This document shows, in pieces, positions 31,189-40,189 of a DNA stretch of 64,000 bases. The notes beneath the pieces are model-generated. The model made no database searches and was not told the DNA's origin. It saw only the letters and a list, made by a program, of their open reading frames with translations. Within the stretch, counting starts at the first letter, position 1. Every line of letters starts with the position of its first letter. This stretch comes from Planctomycetaceae bacterium (GTDB taxonomy: Bacteria > Planctomycetota > Phycisphaerae > Phycisphaerales > SM1A02). The stretch spans positions 1 to 64,000 of the forward strand of contig CANJHD010000002.1 in the NCBI GenBank assembly GCA_947474065.1. The letters run 5' to 3'. A program made the translations under genes and the position numbers.

Positions 31189-31830
31189 ATGGCTTCATTC
31201 ATTCGCATAGCTCCAAGCCTTCTTGCCTGCGTATTCGTAAGCACGTCGGTCGCATTTGCAACTCAAGCTGGCACTGGTCAGGTCCCCCCGAAGAATCCCG
31301 GTGGCGCTGGCGAGCCAGGTGGCCCAGCAGGTCCCGGCGGCGTCGGTCCGGCTGGTCCCGGTGGTGCTGGTAGGCCAGGTGGACCCGTTGGTCCAGGCGG
31401 CGTTGGTCCCGCTGGTCCGGGCGGTCCCGCCCGTCCGGGTAAGCCAGGCAGGCCCGTTGGTCCAGCTGGTCCCGGTGGTGCTGGAAAGCCAGGCGGTCCG
31501 GTTGGTCCCGGCGGCGTAGGTCCTGCTGGTCCCGGTGGTCCCGGCGACCCTGGTAAGCCAGGTGGTCCGGCTGGTCCAGGTGGCGTTGGTCCTGCTGGTC
31601 CCGGTGGCGCTGGTACGCCAGGCGGTCCGGCTGGTCCAGGCGGTGTTGGCCCCGCTGGTCCCGGTGGTGCAGGACGACCGGGCGGTCCGGCTGGTCCCGG
31701 CGGCGCTGGTAAGCCAGGTGGTCCGGCTGGTGCCGGCGGTGCTGGTCCCGCTGGTCCCGGCGGTGCTGGACGACCAGGTGGTGCCGGACGTCCGGGTGGC
31801 GCTGACAGACCTGGCGGTCCAGGTCGGTAA
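31189..31830 (+). CDS. Secreted Gly/Pro-rich repeat protein
   Basis: Signal peptide then tandem ~20-residue units [20 protein letters not shown]. Confidence 0.75.
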   Translation: MASFIRIAPSLLACVFVSTSVAFATQAGTGQVPPKNPGGAGEPGGPAGPGGVGPAGPGGAGRPGGPVGPGGVGPAGPGGPARPGKPGRPVGPAGPGGAGKPGGPVGPGGVGPAGPGGPGDPGKPGGPAGPGGVGPAGPGGAGTPGGPAGPGGVGPAGPGGAGRPGGPAGPGGAGKPGGPAGAGGAGPAGPGGAGRPGGAGRPGGADRPGGPGR

Positions 31831-31881
31831 AACTCCCACGCGGCCTGATGGCGCGCACGGATTCTCAAATCTCAAATTACA

Positions 31882-31922
31882 AATTGCCGCACTCAACTAC
31901 GAGTGCGGCAATTATATTTTTG
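31882..31922 (+). terminator. Rho-independent terminator
   Basis: AATTGCCGCACTC-N6-GAGTGCGGCAATT then ATATTTTTGT. Confidence 0.85.
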
Positions 31923-31979
31923 TAATCCACTCATTGCCGTGCAATTCCGGCGCGCCCACGGATCTGGCATCGGCATCCG

Positions 31980-32984
31980 TCAGCGAATCGTCCCGGCTGG
32001 CGCATCAAGCAGCCAACCAGTGCACAGGTCATTGCCGAAATTCTTCTGATCGTCAAGCACCCACACAACCTGCTTGGCGCGCGTGACCTCAAACATCTGT
32101 GGATTCGATTCCCCAGCATGAGTATTGCCGACCACAAGGTTTCCGTTCGGAAGAACCTGCAGACTCGTGACCCAGCAGAGGTGGATCGGACGACCATCCG
32201 CTCGCTTCAATTCATCACGCTCGATGGACCACACCACCTTGCCGCTCGCTGTGACTTCCATCACTCGATTATTGTTTCCGCCGCCAATGAGCGTGTTGCC
32301 GTTCGGAAGACGAAGAGCATTGAACACGCATGTTCCGTGGCCGTCATGCCCGCCGGTTGCTGGCTGTCCGTTCAAATCAAGCGCAAATTCCCACACCACC
32401 GCGCCAGTGCGGTCATATTCGCGCACACATCCGAGCCCCTCGTGACATACAAGGTATGTACCTGATGAAGTCTTGCGAACGCGCCGCGTATCGCGATGCG
32501 CATCGGGATGCTCAACATGAATTGGTACGGATGCGCGAACGATGCCCTTTGCATCCACCTCAATGATTCGCAGATTGCCAGTCTCCGCAATCATGGTGTT
32601 GCCATCAGGCAGCCGCTCGAATGCGTGAATCTCCACAGCGCCCGCGTACGGCGCAACCGGGACGCTGGTCCATTGCCACACCACTTCCTTCGCTGGCGTC
32701 ATCTCAACGATTCGATTCGGCGCAGGATGGATCAGCACATTCCCGTTCGCAAGCACCACGATGTCGTGCGAGTTATGCGGGCACGGAACCTGCCATTCCA
32801 ATGTCCCGTCCGCGGCAATGATTGATACGGCGCCACGATCCTGCCCAATGATCCGGTGGGAGATGGGTGCGGCGGCTGCATGCCCGCCCTGCCCCGATGC
32901 CTCCGGCGAAGCGGCGCAGGATGCAAGAATTGCCGTAGAAATAGCGGCGAGAATGGCGGCGGTGAGTTGCTTGCGTGAGGGCAT
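31980..32984 (-). CDS. Lipoprotein with beta-propeller (PQQ/arylsulfotransferase-like) repeats
   Basis: MPSRKQLTAAILAAISTAILASCAAS lipobox; repeated 'LPNGNTLIGGGNNNRVMEVTxxGKVVW'; ORF-track start 33413 rejected. Confidence 0.82.
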   Translation of the reverse strand: MPSRKQLTAAILAAISTAILASCAASPEASGQGGHAAAAPISHRIIGQDRGAVSIIAADGTLEWQVPCPHNSHDIVVLANGNVLIHPAPNRIVEMTPAKEVVWQWTSVPVAPYAGAVEIHAFERLPDGNTMIAETGNLRIIEVDAKGIVRASVPIHVEHPDAHRDTRRVRKTSSGTYLVCHEGLGCVREYDRTGAVVWEFALDLNGQPATGGHDGHGTCVFNALRLPNGNTLIGGGNNNRVMEVTASGKVVWSIERDELKRADGRPIHLCWVTSLQVLPNGNLVVGNTHAGESNPQMFEVTRAKQVVWVLDDQKNFGNDLCTGWLLDAPAGTIR

Positions 32985-33186
32985 GTCCGGCAGCCTAGCG
33001 GTGCTCGGACTGAGCGCCGTTACAACGATTTCACGAATTGCGACGATTCCATGAAATGGCGTCCCAACTCGCTGCGTTCCTCCCCGGAGCATGGCTTCAC
33101 CATGACGCATGAAACACCTCGCCGACAATCCTTTGTCCCCTCCGACAAACTTCCGGCAAACCCGATACTGAAAGGAACACACTGAC

Positions 33187-33621
33187 ATGAACAAGAACGC
33201 ATTCACATTCATCGCTCCCGCCTTCCTCGCACTTTCACTCGCAGGCACGGTTGTTGCCATCGCGCCACCGGCTGACCAAGCCCCGCCGGCGAAGGATCCG
33301 GGTGGCCAGGGTGGACCAGGCGGTCCAGGACAGGGACCAGGCGGTCCTGGTGGCGAAGGTCGCAAGCGCCCAGACTTTAAGACGCTCGACAAGAACGGCG
33401 ACGGCTTCATCACTCAAGACGAAGTTCCAGCCGACGCATGGGAACGCATGAAGAAGCTCGACAAGAATGGCGACGGCAAGGTGTCTGAAGAGGAACTGAA
33501 ACAAGGCATGAAGGGTCGCGGTCGTGGTCCGGGCGGCGAAGGCGGCAAGGGTGACAAGGGCGGTAAGGGTGGCGATGTTCCACCAGCACCACCAGCACCA
33601 CCAGCCCCACCAAAGGCCTAA
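33187..33621 (+). CDS. Small secreted EF-hand protein with Gly/Pro-rich flanks
   Basis: Two canonical loops DKNGDGFITQDE and DKNGDGKVSEEE; signal peptide; PAPPAPPAPP tail. Confidence 0.85.
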   Translation: MNKNAFTFIAPAFLALSLAGTVVAIAPPADQAPPAKDPGGQGGPGGPGQGPGGPGGEGRKRPDFKTLDKNGDGFITQDEVPADAWERMKKLDKNGDGKVSEEELKQGMKGRGRGPGGEGGKGDKGGKGGDVPPAPPAPPAPPKA

Positions 33622-33658
33622 TCGAGTCACTGCGCGCATCGCAGCACTCTCAACAATC

Positions 33659-33696
33659 AACGCCGCCGCGAGCAATTCGCGGCGGCGTTTGTGTTT
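33659..33696 (+). terminator. Rho-independent terminator
   Basis: AACGCCGCCGCG-N7-CGCGGCGGCGTT then TGTGTTT. Confidence 0.75.
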
Positions 33697-33767
33697 ACCG
33701 CCGCGCGCCGCATTGCACTATCGTCACCGTGTCAACGCCACACAGACCGCATATATAGGAAACAAAG

Positions 33768-34361
33768 ATGAAACTCACCACCATCATTCCCGCCGCGCTC
33801 GCATCACTTCTCGCCACCGGCGCACTTACTGGTTGCAGCAAGACCGTTGCATACACCGGATACATCCCACGAACCGTTGCTCTCAAAGGCGATGGCGATG
33901 AGCGCAAGGACTTCCGAATGAAGGACCTCGATATCTCACGTTTCGGCAAAGTAGTGATCGACCCCGTCGTGACGCCCGATGGCAATGCATACGGCGACCT
34001 CACTGCTGATCAACTGCAACAACTGCGCACACTCCTACAGGAAGCGCTCGCGAAGTCATTCGGTACGGGCATCGGTACTGGTGATCACACCCTTGTTATC
34101 CGAGCAGCAATCACCGGCGTCAAGCCCAATCAACCGCTGCGCAACATCGCTCCGCAATCGCAGATTCTCAAGGGTGGCTACGGATACGCGGGAGCAGAGC
34201 TCTACGCCATGGACGGCGCAAACGGCCCAGTGGTAGCGGCACTCATGCAGACGCATGACACCGAACGTTTCGGCACCGGGAAACTCTCTGCCCTCGGCAC
34301 TGCTGAAAATGCGTGTGCGCTATGGGCTGACTCGTTCCGCGAACTCATTGACAAGAAGTGA
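33768..34361 (+). CDS. DUF3313-like lipoprotein
   Basis: Lipobox LTGC; 'YTGYIPRTVALKGDGDERKDFRMKDLDISRFGKVVIDPV' pattern. Confidence 0.6.
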   Translation: MKLTTIIPAALASLLATGALTGCSKTVAYTGYIPRTVALKGDGDERKDFRMKDLDISRFGKVVIDPVVTPDGNAYGDLTADQLQQLRTLLQEALAKSFGTGIGTGDHTLVIRAAITGVKPNQPLRNIAPQSQILKGGYGYAGAELYAMDGANGPVVAALMQTHDTERFGTGKLSALGTAENACALWADSFRELIDKK

Positions 34362-34909
34362 CCGGCGCGAACGACTTTCATGCAAGCATGATCCGAGACA
34401 CTCCATCGACTTCATCGCTCCCCGAGCAGGTTGCGCGCCATCTTGATGGCGCCGACCTGCCCGGGCGAGCGGGACAAGCATTTCGACTTTCAACAGTTGA
34501 TGAGTCTGGCTGGCCCCACGGCGCACAGTTGTCGATCGGTGAAGTGCTCGCTCCCGATGCGCACCGGCTCCATATCTGCATCTGGGCGCATTCATCCACC
34601 TGTCGCAACATGAAGCGTCACGGACGAGCCACTCTCTCGTTGGTCCTTGATGGTGCTGTCTTTGAGATCCGGCTGCATGCCACGGCCGTTGTTGCGCCGC
34701 AACACAGCCTGCCAGCAACCGTCACCCATACGACTGAGGCGGCCAACGAGCCGCAATTGGCGTTTTTTCGAGCCACTGTGGAATCAACCGAAGAACATCG
34801 TGCGAAATATGCCGATGTGACCACCGGTTTGTCCTATCGTTTGCGCTCGCCCGACGAGGTGCTCGCGCGGTGGGCCGCGCAGATCTCATTGCTCCGGCAA
34901 CTCACCTGA
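34358..34909 (+). CDS. Pyridoxamine 5'-phosphate oxidase-like FMN-binding protein
   Basis: 'FRLSTVDESGWPHGAQLSIGEVL...CRNMKRHGRATLSLVLDGAVFEIRLHATAV'. Confidence 0.65.
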   Translation: MTGANDFHASMIRDTPSTSSLPEQVARHLDGADLPGRAGQAFRLSTVDESGWPHGAQLSIGEVLAPDAHRLHICIWAHSSTCRNMKRHGRATLSLVLDGAVFEIRLHATAVVAPQHSLPATVTHTTEAANEPQLAFFRATVESTEEHRAKYADVTTGLSYRLRSPDEVLARWAAQISLLRQLT

Positions 34910-34921
34910 ACAGCGCACAGT

Positions 34922-35497
34922 ATGAAGCGAATCATCATCGGAATCACCGGCGCCTCTGGCGCGATCTACGGCATCCGTGCCCTCGAACTCCTTCGCGCTG
35001 CGGGGGTGGAGACGCACCTCGTCCTATCACCGTCGGCGGGACGGACCATCGCTGAGGAAACTGATCTCTCCATTGAGCATGTCAAGGACCTCGCTTCTGT
35101 AGTGCACGGCTTTAAAGATATTGGAGCGTCCATCGCTAGCGGCTCGTTCCAAGTCGACGGCATGCTGGTGGCGCCGTGCTCCGTGAAAACCCTCGCCGGA
35201 ATCGCCCACTGCTTCGATGATGAACTCATTGTGCGCGCGGCCGATGTGCAGCTGAAGGAACGCCGCCGCGTGGTGCTCATGTTCCGCGAGACACCATTGC
35301 ATGCGGGGCACATCGCAATCATGGAGCGCGCCACACTCAACGGTGCCATCGTCATGCCGCCCGTTCCCGCGTTCTATCACCGACCCAAGTCGATCGATGA
35401 CATTGTCAATCAATCAGTGGGACGAGCCCTTGATCTCTTTGGCATTGATGCAAACGTAGTGCGCCGCTGGAATGGGCAAGGAACCAGCGCGGACTAA
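34922..35497 (+). CDS. ubiX: UbiX-family flavin prenyltransferase
   Basis: 'IIIGITGASGAIYGIRALELLR', 'MLVAPCSVKTLAGIAHCFDDELIVRAADVQLKERRRVVLMFRETPLHAGHI', 'VMPPVPAFYHRPKSIDDIVNQSVGRALDLFGI'. Confidence 0.94.
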   Translation: MKRIIIGITGASGAIYGIRALELLRAAGVETHLVLSPSAGRTIAEETDLSIEHVKDLASVVHGFKDIGASIASGSFQVDGMLVAPCSVKTLAGIAHCFDDELIVRAADVQLKERRRVVLMFRETPLHAGHIAIMERATLNGAIVMPPVPAFYHRPKSIDDIVNQSVGRALDLFGIDANVVRRWNGQGTSAD

Positions 35498-35528
35498 GCC
35501 CCGCATGGGCGCAAGTCCACTCCCGCAC

Positions 35529-37094
35529 TCACCAGTGCCGACGCGCTGGCATCAATGAGCAATCGAGCACCAAATCCGTCGGCTCGGTGATTCCCGGCGG
35601 TTGTTGAAGCGAGAAGAATATTGGCCGCTCAGGATCGATCCGCGCGAGCCACGGCTCTGTTAGGTCAATCAGAATCATCTGCGCGGGCGGAAGAACATAC
35701 TGCCCATAGGTACGGTCGAGGATGCAACTCGCCGGAAAGAAGACGATGCCTGCGTATGCGCGGGCTTCATGATGTGGGGGCACCGTGTGCTGAAATGCAA
35801 GAATCGCTTCGTTGGTAATCCGCGTGCATTTCCAAGTGATCTCTGACTGATACGCCCGCCCAGCGAGACCGATGGCGCCGATCCCCGCGAGCGCGGTTGT
35901 GGCGATCACCGCGACTGAGCGACACAACAGGCGTTCATCGGTCGCAACGGGATTCCAGAGCGCGATGAGCGCGGCGGCAAACAGAATTCCTGTGCCGACA
36001 TTGGCGCCCATGCAATACAGCTCCGAAACACTCCCCATAGGAATGGTGGATGCGGTGCTCGCGAAGGCGACTCCTGAAAGGATGACGGCAGATAGCAATG
36101 AAGCCTGCCCTGCCACCCGACGGTGAAAGAATGCAAACCCCATCGCGGTCACCAAGACTCCAGCCATGAGGGCGATAGCCAACAATGGCAGCACACGTAA
36201 GACTGGCGACGCATCGTTGTCGGTCATCAAATGGAATGGTCCGTTGCCGAGGCATCCCGCAATCGTCATTGCAGAATTCACCACTACATTCAAACCGAAC
36301 TCAGCCTGATAGCGCGCGCCCGGGTCACTCGCTGCAGCACTGCCAAGCGCGCCAGTCACCACACGAGCCGCCATATGCGCCACAGGAAGTGCAATAGTTG
36401 GCAACAGGATCAACGACGCCCGAAGTGTGGCACTTCGATCTCGTAGTGCGCACCACACAACGCCAATGATTGTGGCGGTTCCGATGGCGGCACTCCAACC
36501 GTACATGGTCTCCTTCACATTCACGCCGATAGCGAACACGATGGCAAGCCATAGAAGCGTTGACCAAGCGGTGCGCCCCGCGCGTGCGGCATCGAATGCA
36601 CGCCATGCCAAGAGCATGGCACATGCTCCGAGCGCAGCCGACCATGACTGTGACGACGCATCCATCTGCCAAGCAGCAGTCGTTGTGGGTGGGGAGAGCC
36701 CAATCCAAAGAAGCGCCAGCGGCGGGAGCGCTTGATTACCGGGGGCAATTCGTTGTGCCAATCCAACAACTGCCCAGGCCAGCGTCAGCAGCGCGAGCGC
36801 CTGCACCAGCATCAACCAACCACAGGAAAGGGACATCGGATCGCATGAAGCGCTAACCAAGATCTCGAGCGGACGAAAGCTTGCTGAATGCAACCATGCG
36901 TCGCAAATGCGTGTCCATGTCGGCTGCACGCACGCCGGCTCACGAAGGAACTTAATGTCGTCGTTCGTTGCAACGATTCCTGCCCACTCGGGCCACAGAA
37001 TGATGAATGCCCCAACGAGCACCGCCGCAACCCATAGGAAGATGACAGCGCGCGAATTTCGCATTTGCAACTGATCAGTTCCTACTGCCATCAA
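35529..37094 (-). CDS. Polytopic membrane protein, unknown
   Basis: 521 aa, many hydrophobic segments; 4-nt overlap with serC. Confidence 0.65.
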   Translation of the reverse strand: MMAVGTDQLQMRNSRAVIFLWVAAVLVGAFIILWPEWAGIVATNDDIKFLREPACVQPTWTRICDAWLHSASFRPLEILVSASCDPMSLSCGWLMLVQALALLTLAWAVVGLAQRIAPGNQALPPLALLWIGLSPPTTTAAWQMDASSQSWSAALGACAMLLAWRAFDAARAGRTAWSTLLWLAIVFAIGVNVKETMYGWSAAIGTATIIGVVWCALRDRSATLRASLILLPTIALPVAHMAARVVTGALGSAAASDPGARYQAEFGLNVVVNSAMTIAGCLGNGPFHLMTDNDASPVLRVLPLLAIALMAGVLVTAMGFAFFHRRVAGQASLLSAVILSGVAFASTASTIPMGSVSELYCMGANVGTGILFAAALIALWNPVATDERLLCRSVAVIATTALAGIGAIGLAGRAYQSEITWKCTRITNEAILAFQHTVPPHHEARAYAGIVFFPASCILDRTYGQYVLPPAQMILIDLTEPWLARIDPERPIFFSLQQPPGITEPTDLVLDCSLMPARRHW

Positions 37095-38254
37095 CCGTTC
37101 CGCTTAGCGAACGCGGCCATGAACTCTGCCAACAACTCGCAGCCCTTCGCGGGGAACGCGTTGTAAACGCAGGCGCGGATGCCGCCCCAGTCACGATGGC
37201 CGCGCAGTCCGCACAGTCCTTCGCTCTCAGCCTCGGCAACAAAGCGGTCAACAAGCGCGTCGCTCGGAAGTTGGTAACTGATGGACATGTCACTGCGGCA
37301 ATCGGCGCGCATTGATGGTCTGTAGAAGCCACCGCTGCCATCAATCGCCGCGTAAATGTGTGCGGCTTTCGCCTTGTTGCGTGGACCAAAGGCGGCGGGA
37401 CCGCCAAACTCATGCGTCCACTGCGCCATCAGACCGATCACCCGTACGCCGAAAGTTGGCGGAGTATTGGGGCGCGACTCAGTCTTGGCAAAGTGGGAGT
37501 AACTCAGCATCGGCGGCAGTGACGCATCGGCACGCTCCAAGAAAGACTTCTTGACAAGCACCATGGTGATCCCACTCGCGCCCAAATTCTTCTGGCCACT
37601 GGCAAAGAGCAGCTCGTGCGCATTGAGGTCATACGGCCGCGAGAAGATGTCACTGGTTGCATCGCAGACCAATGGCGCCGAAACACGCGGAGGCCGCGCG
37701 AACTGCGTGCCCTCAACCGTGTTGTTCGAGCAGTAGGCGAAATACGCAGCGCCCGTGCAATCCGAAATCTCTGCATCGGAAGGAACGTGGTCAAATCGGC
37801 ACGTCGCGCCGTCAAACACCTTCTTCGTTGGTCGGACGCAGGCCGTCTCCTTCTCGCCCTTGTGTGACCAGAGACCCGTGTCTGCAAAGGCAACCCAACT
37901 TGGCTCAGCTCCGACCTTCGCCTTGGGCACAAAGTTCATGGCGATCAATGAGAAGTGCTGCATCGAGCCACCAGGAAGGAACAGGACCTCCCAGTCGGCA
38001 CCAACTCCAGCACAGGCACGGACGCTTGCAAAGGCATCAGCCAACATCCGGTCATAGGCAGGTCCGCGATGGCTCTGCTCAAGCAGACCAATACCGCTGC
38101 CGTCAAAATCCATGATCTCCTCGCGGAGTTGCGCTAGGACGCTCTCTGGCATGCACGCTGGACCGGCGGAAAAGTTGTAGACGCGACCGGGACCGGGAGT
38201 CGTCGGGGGTTCTGGAGTACGCATGGCGGTGGCTGCGGTGGTTGCGGTGGTCAT
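37091..38254 (-). CDS. serC: Phosphoserine aminotransferase
   Basis: 'YNFSAGPACMPESVLAQLREEIMDFDGSGIGLLEQSHRGPAYDRML', 'LFASGQKNLGASGITMVLVKKSFL'. Confidence 0.93.
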   Translation of the reverse strand: MTTATTAATAMRTPEPPTTPGPGRVYNFSAGPACMPESVLAQLREEIMDFDGSGIGLLEQSHRGPAYDRMLADAFASVRACAGVGADWEVLFLPGGSMQHFSLIAMNFVPKAKVGAEPSWVAFADTGLWSHKGEKETACVRPTKKVFDGATCRFDHVPSDAEISDCTGAAYFAYCSNNTVEGTQFARPPRVSAPLVCDATSDIFSRPYDLNAHELLFASGQKNLGASGITMVLVKKSFLERADASLPPMLSYSHFAKTESRPNTPPTFGVRVIGLMAQWTHEFGGPAAFGPRNKAKAAHIYAAIDGSGGFYRPSMRADCRSDMSISYQLPSDALVDRFVAEAESEGLCGLRGHRDWGGIRACVYNAFPAKGCELLAEFMAAFAKRNG

Positions 38255-38314
38255 GGGATGAGCTCGAGATCGTACGGCGCGCGGGGTCTCGGGTTAGTGG
38301 ACGGAATGAGGGGC

Positions 38315-38355
38315 AAAAAGAGAAAAGCCCCAGAGCACTCGGACGTGCTGGGGCT
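38315..38355 (-). terminator. Terminator hairpin in the serC leader (possible attenuator)
   Basis: Minus strand AGCCCC-AGCAC-loop-GTGCT-(CT)-GGGGCT followed by TTTTCTCTTTTT, 61 nt before the serC ATG, no minus-strand gene immediately upstream. Confidence 0.6.
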
Positions 38356-38448
38356 ATCGGGGCAAGGGGAACTACTGTCTGAACGGCAGTAGCACCCTCT
38401 GCTTATAGAAACGCAAACCAGGGCGTCCGCCCATCATGGGATCGCCAC

Positions 38449-38472
38449 AAATGGTGACAATTGCACCAATTT
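38449..38472. promoter_or_regulatory. Near-palindrome AAATGGTGACAATTGCACCAATTT (operator-like)
   Basis: TGGTG/CACCA arms around CAATTG; half-site TTGCACCAATT repeated at 38512-38522. Confidence 0.4.
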
Positions 38473-38615
38473 GGCTCTCGGACCCGTCCTTTGGGTAAGA
38501 ACTTGCGCTGTTTGCACCAATTGCTCACCTTTCATGATGGTTGGCACACCCAATTCCCGTGTTAAGAGATGTAGTGCATCCTCATTCTCTTCCAATCCCC
38601 CGTACCGCCAACTCC

Positions 38616-39074
38616 ATGCGAGTGATGTTCCTCGCCGCCGAGGCTTCAGTCATGGTGGGTGGCGAGTCGTTAGTCCGGCGCGAGTTATTGCGGATTAGTG
38701 AAGGGGACCGCCGCTTTGAGCTGCGGCCCCAAGGAACGCCTGGAAGCGTGTGCCTCGACCTTGCACCGGGACTGATCCACGCAACGCTGTCAGGTCACGA
38801 CCGTGCCACCCTTGAGGTGGAATGGATCGTTACAGAAGGCGGAGCCATCGCTCTTGATGCCTGGGCAATGTGCGGCCGGCAGTCGTCGCAAGTTTCGATT
38901 CTCGACGCATTCGGTCAGTCTGTGGTTCCGGACATGACCGCACGCGACCCAGCTATGCACCCAATGGTCTTCACATCCGGGCGCTACTTGCTTCGAGCTG
39001 AGACGTCCAACGGCCCTCTGGTGCTGCGCTTGGGGCAGTCAACGAGTTGCATGCCAATGCGTGCCGCAGTCTGA
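38616..39074 (+). CDS. Hypothetical protein
   Basis: 152 aa, clean frame, no recognised domain. Confidence 0.5.
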   Translation: MRVMFLAAEASVMVGGESLVRRELLRISEGDRRFELRPQGTPGSVCLDLAPGLIHATLSGHDRATLEVEWIVTEGGAIALDAWAMCGRQSSQVSILDAFGQSVVPDMTARDPAMHPMVFTSGRYLLRAETSNGPLVLRLGQSTSCMPMRAAV

Positions 39075-39127
39075 CGCGCGCGGCTTATCGCCACGCACGA
39101 GGAATCACATAGTTACATACATGTGCA

Positions 39128-40189
39128 TCAATCCATCTGAGCGAGCGCTACCTGTAACTGCGCCGCAAAGAGCTGCACGGTCTGGGGACGCTGCGTCGGA
39201 TCGGCATTGAGTGCTTCATTAATCACTGCTTCAAGCGGACCGCCGAGCTCCGGCACCACTTCGGAAAGAAGCATGCGACGCTCAAAGAGAACCGCCTTCA
39301 GAAGCGCCATCGCTCCGCGGTCTTCAACCTCGTATGGAAGCCGTCCAGTCAGAAGTTGGAACAGAACGAGCGCTGTTTGGTAAACGTCTGTGGCTGGCCC
39401 AATGCGACTGGACTTGCCGTCAGCCTGCTCTGGGCTCATGTAGGCAAAGGTGCCAACAATATTGCCTGTTTCTGTATGGAACCCAGTGCGATTGCCGTCT
39501 TCACGAGTCAATCGCGCCACGCCGAAGTCCACCAAATGGACTTGACCCTCGGTATTGACAAGAATGTTGTGTGGCTTGATGTCGCGGTGGATGACGCCGG
39601 CAGCGTGAGCATGAACGAGCGCATCAAGAACTTGCAAGATCACCGAGACTCGCTCCTGGGGAGAGAGCGCATGATTCGTGCACCACTCGTCGATGCGGTG
39701 TCCTTCAACAAAGTCCATCGCCAAATACACCTGACCATCCTGAGTCTGCCCAGTTTCATGCAGACGGACGATGCCCGGATGCGAGAGGCGCGACAAGACG
39801 CGGCTCTCTTGACGGAAGCGAAGCAGTGACTGGCCATTGGAGCCAGAGTTCATCACCTTCAGCGCCACCTGAGCCCCGTTCTCAAGGCATATTGCCTCAA
39901 AAACACGACTCGAGCCGCCGGATCCGATGCGCTTCACGATCTTAAAGCCGAGGATTTCCGGGAAATTCTCTACCGCATCCGCACTGCGCTGCTGGTCCGG
40001 ATCGCGGTCCACCGGCATCTCAAACGGGACGTCATCGGCACCGAGAAGTGCGAGCACTTCCTGGCGAGTATCGGAGTCGTCCGGGCACTCGCGACAGAGG
40101 TACGTGTTGCGTTCGCCGATAGGGAGATCGACCGCCGACTCAAAGAGTCGTCGAACAGTACTCCAACGGTTGGGAGCTACTAGGCTCAC
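39128..40189 (-). CDS. Ser/Thr protein kinase
   Basis: 'IGSGGSSRVFEA', 'VALKVMN', 'VIHRDIKPHNILV', 'LVDFGVARL', 'GTFAYMSPEQADGK'. Confidence 0.95.
   Translation of the reverse strand: MSLVAPNRWSTVRRLFESAVDLPIGERNTYLCRECPDDSDTRQEVLALLGADDVPFEMPVDRDPDQQRSADAVENFPEILGFKIVKRIGSGGSSRVFEAICLENGAQVALKVMNSGSNGQSLLRFRQESRVLSRLSHPGIVRLHETGQTQDGQVYLAMDFVEGHRIDEWCTNHALSPQERVSVILQVLDALVHAHAAGVIHRDIKPHNILVNTEGQVHLVDFGVARLTREDGNRTGFHTETGNIVGTFAYMSPEQADGKSSRIGPATDVYQTALVLFQLLTGRLPYEVEDRGAMALLKAVLFERRMLLSEVVPELGGPLEAVINEALNADPTQRPQTVQLFAAQLQVALAQMD

Noticed and set aside
31195-31896. Three long antisense ORFs (196-233 aa) over the Gly/Pro repeat gene
   Set aside because: They are by-products of the GC-rich repeat: Thr/Ser-, His/Arg- or Pro/Gly-only low-complexity translations without start context.
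32985-33413. 143-aa N-terminal extension of the beta-propeller lipoprotein
   Set aside because: It runs antisense to the EF-hand gene; a perfect lipoprotein signal starts at 32984.
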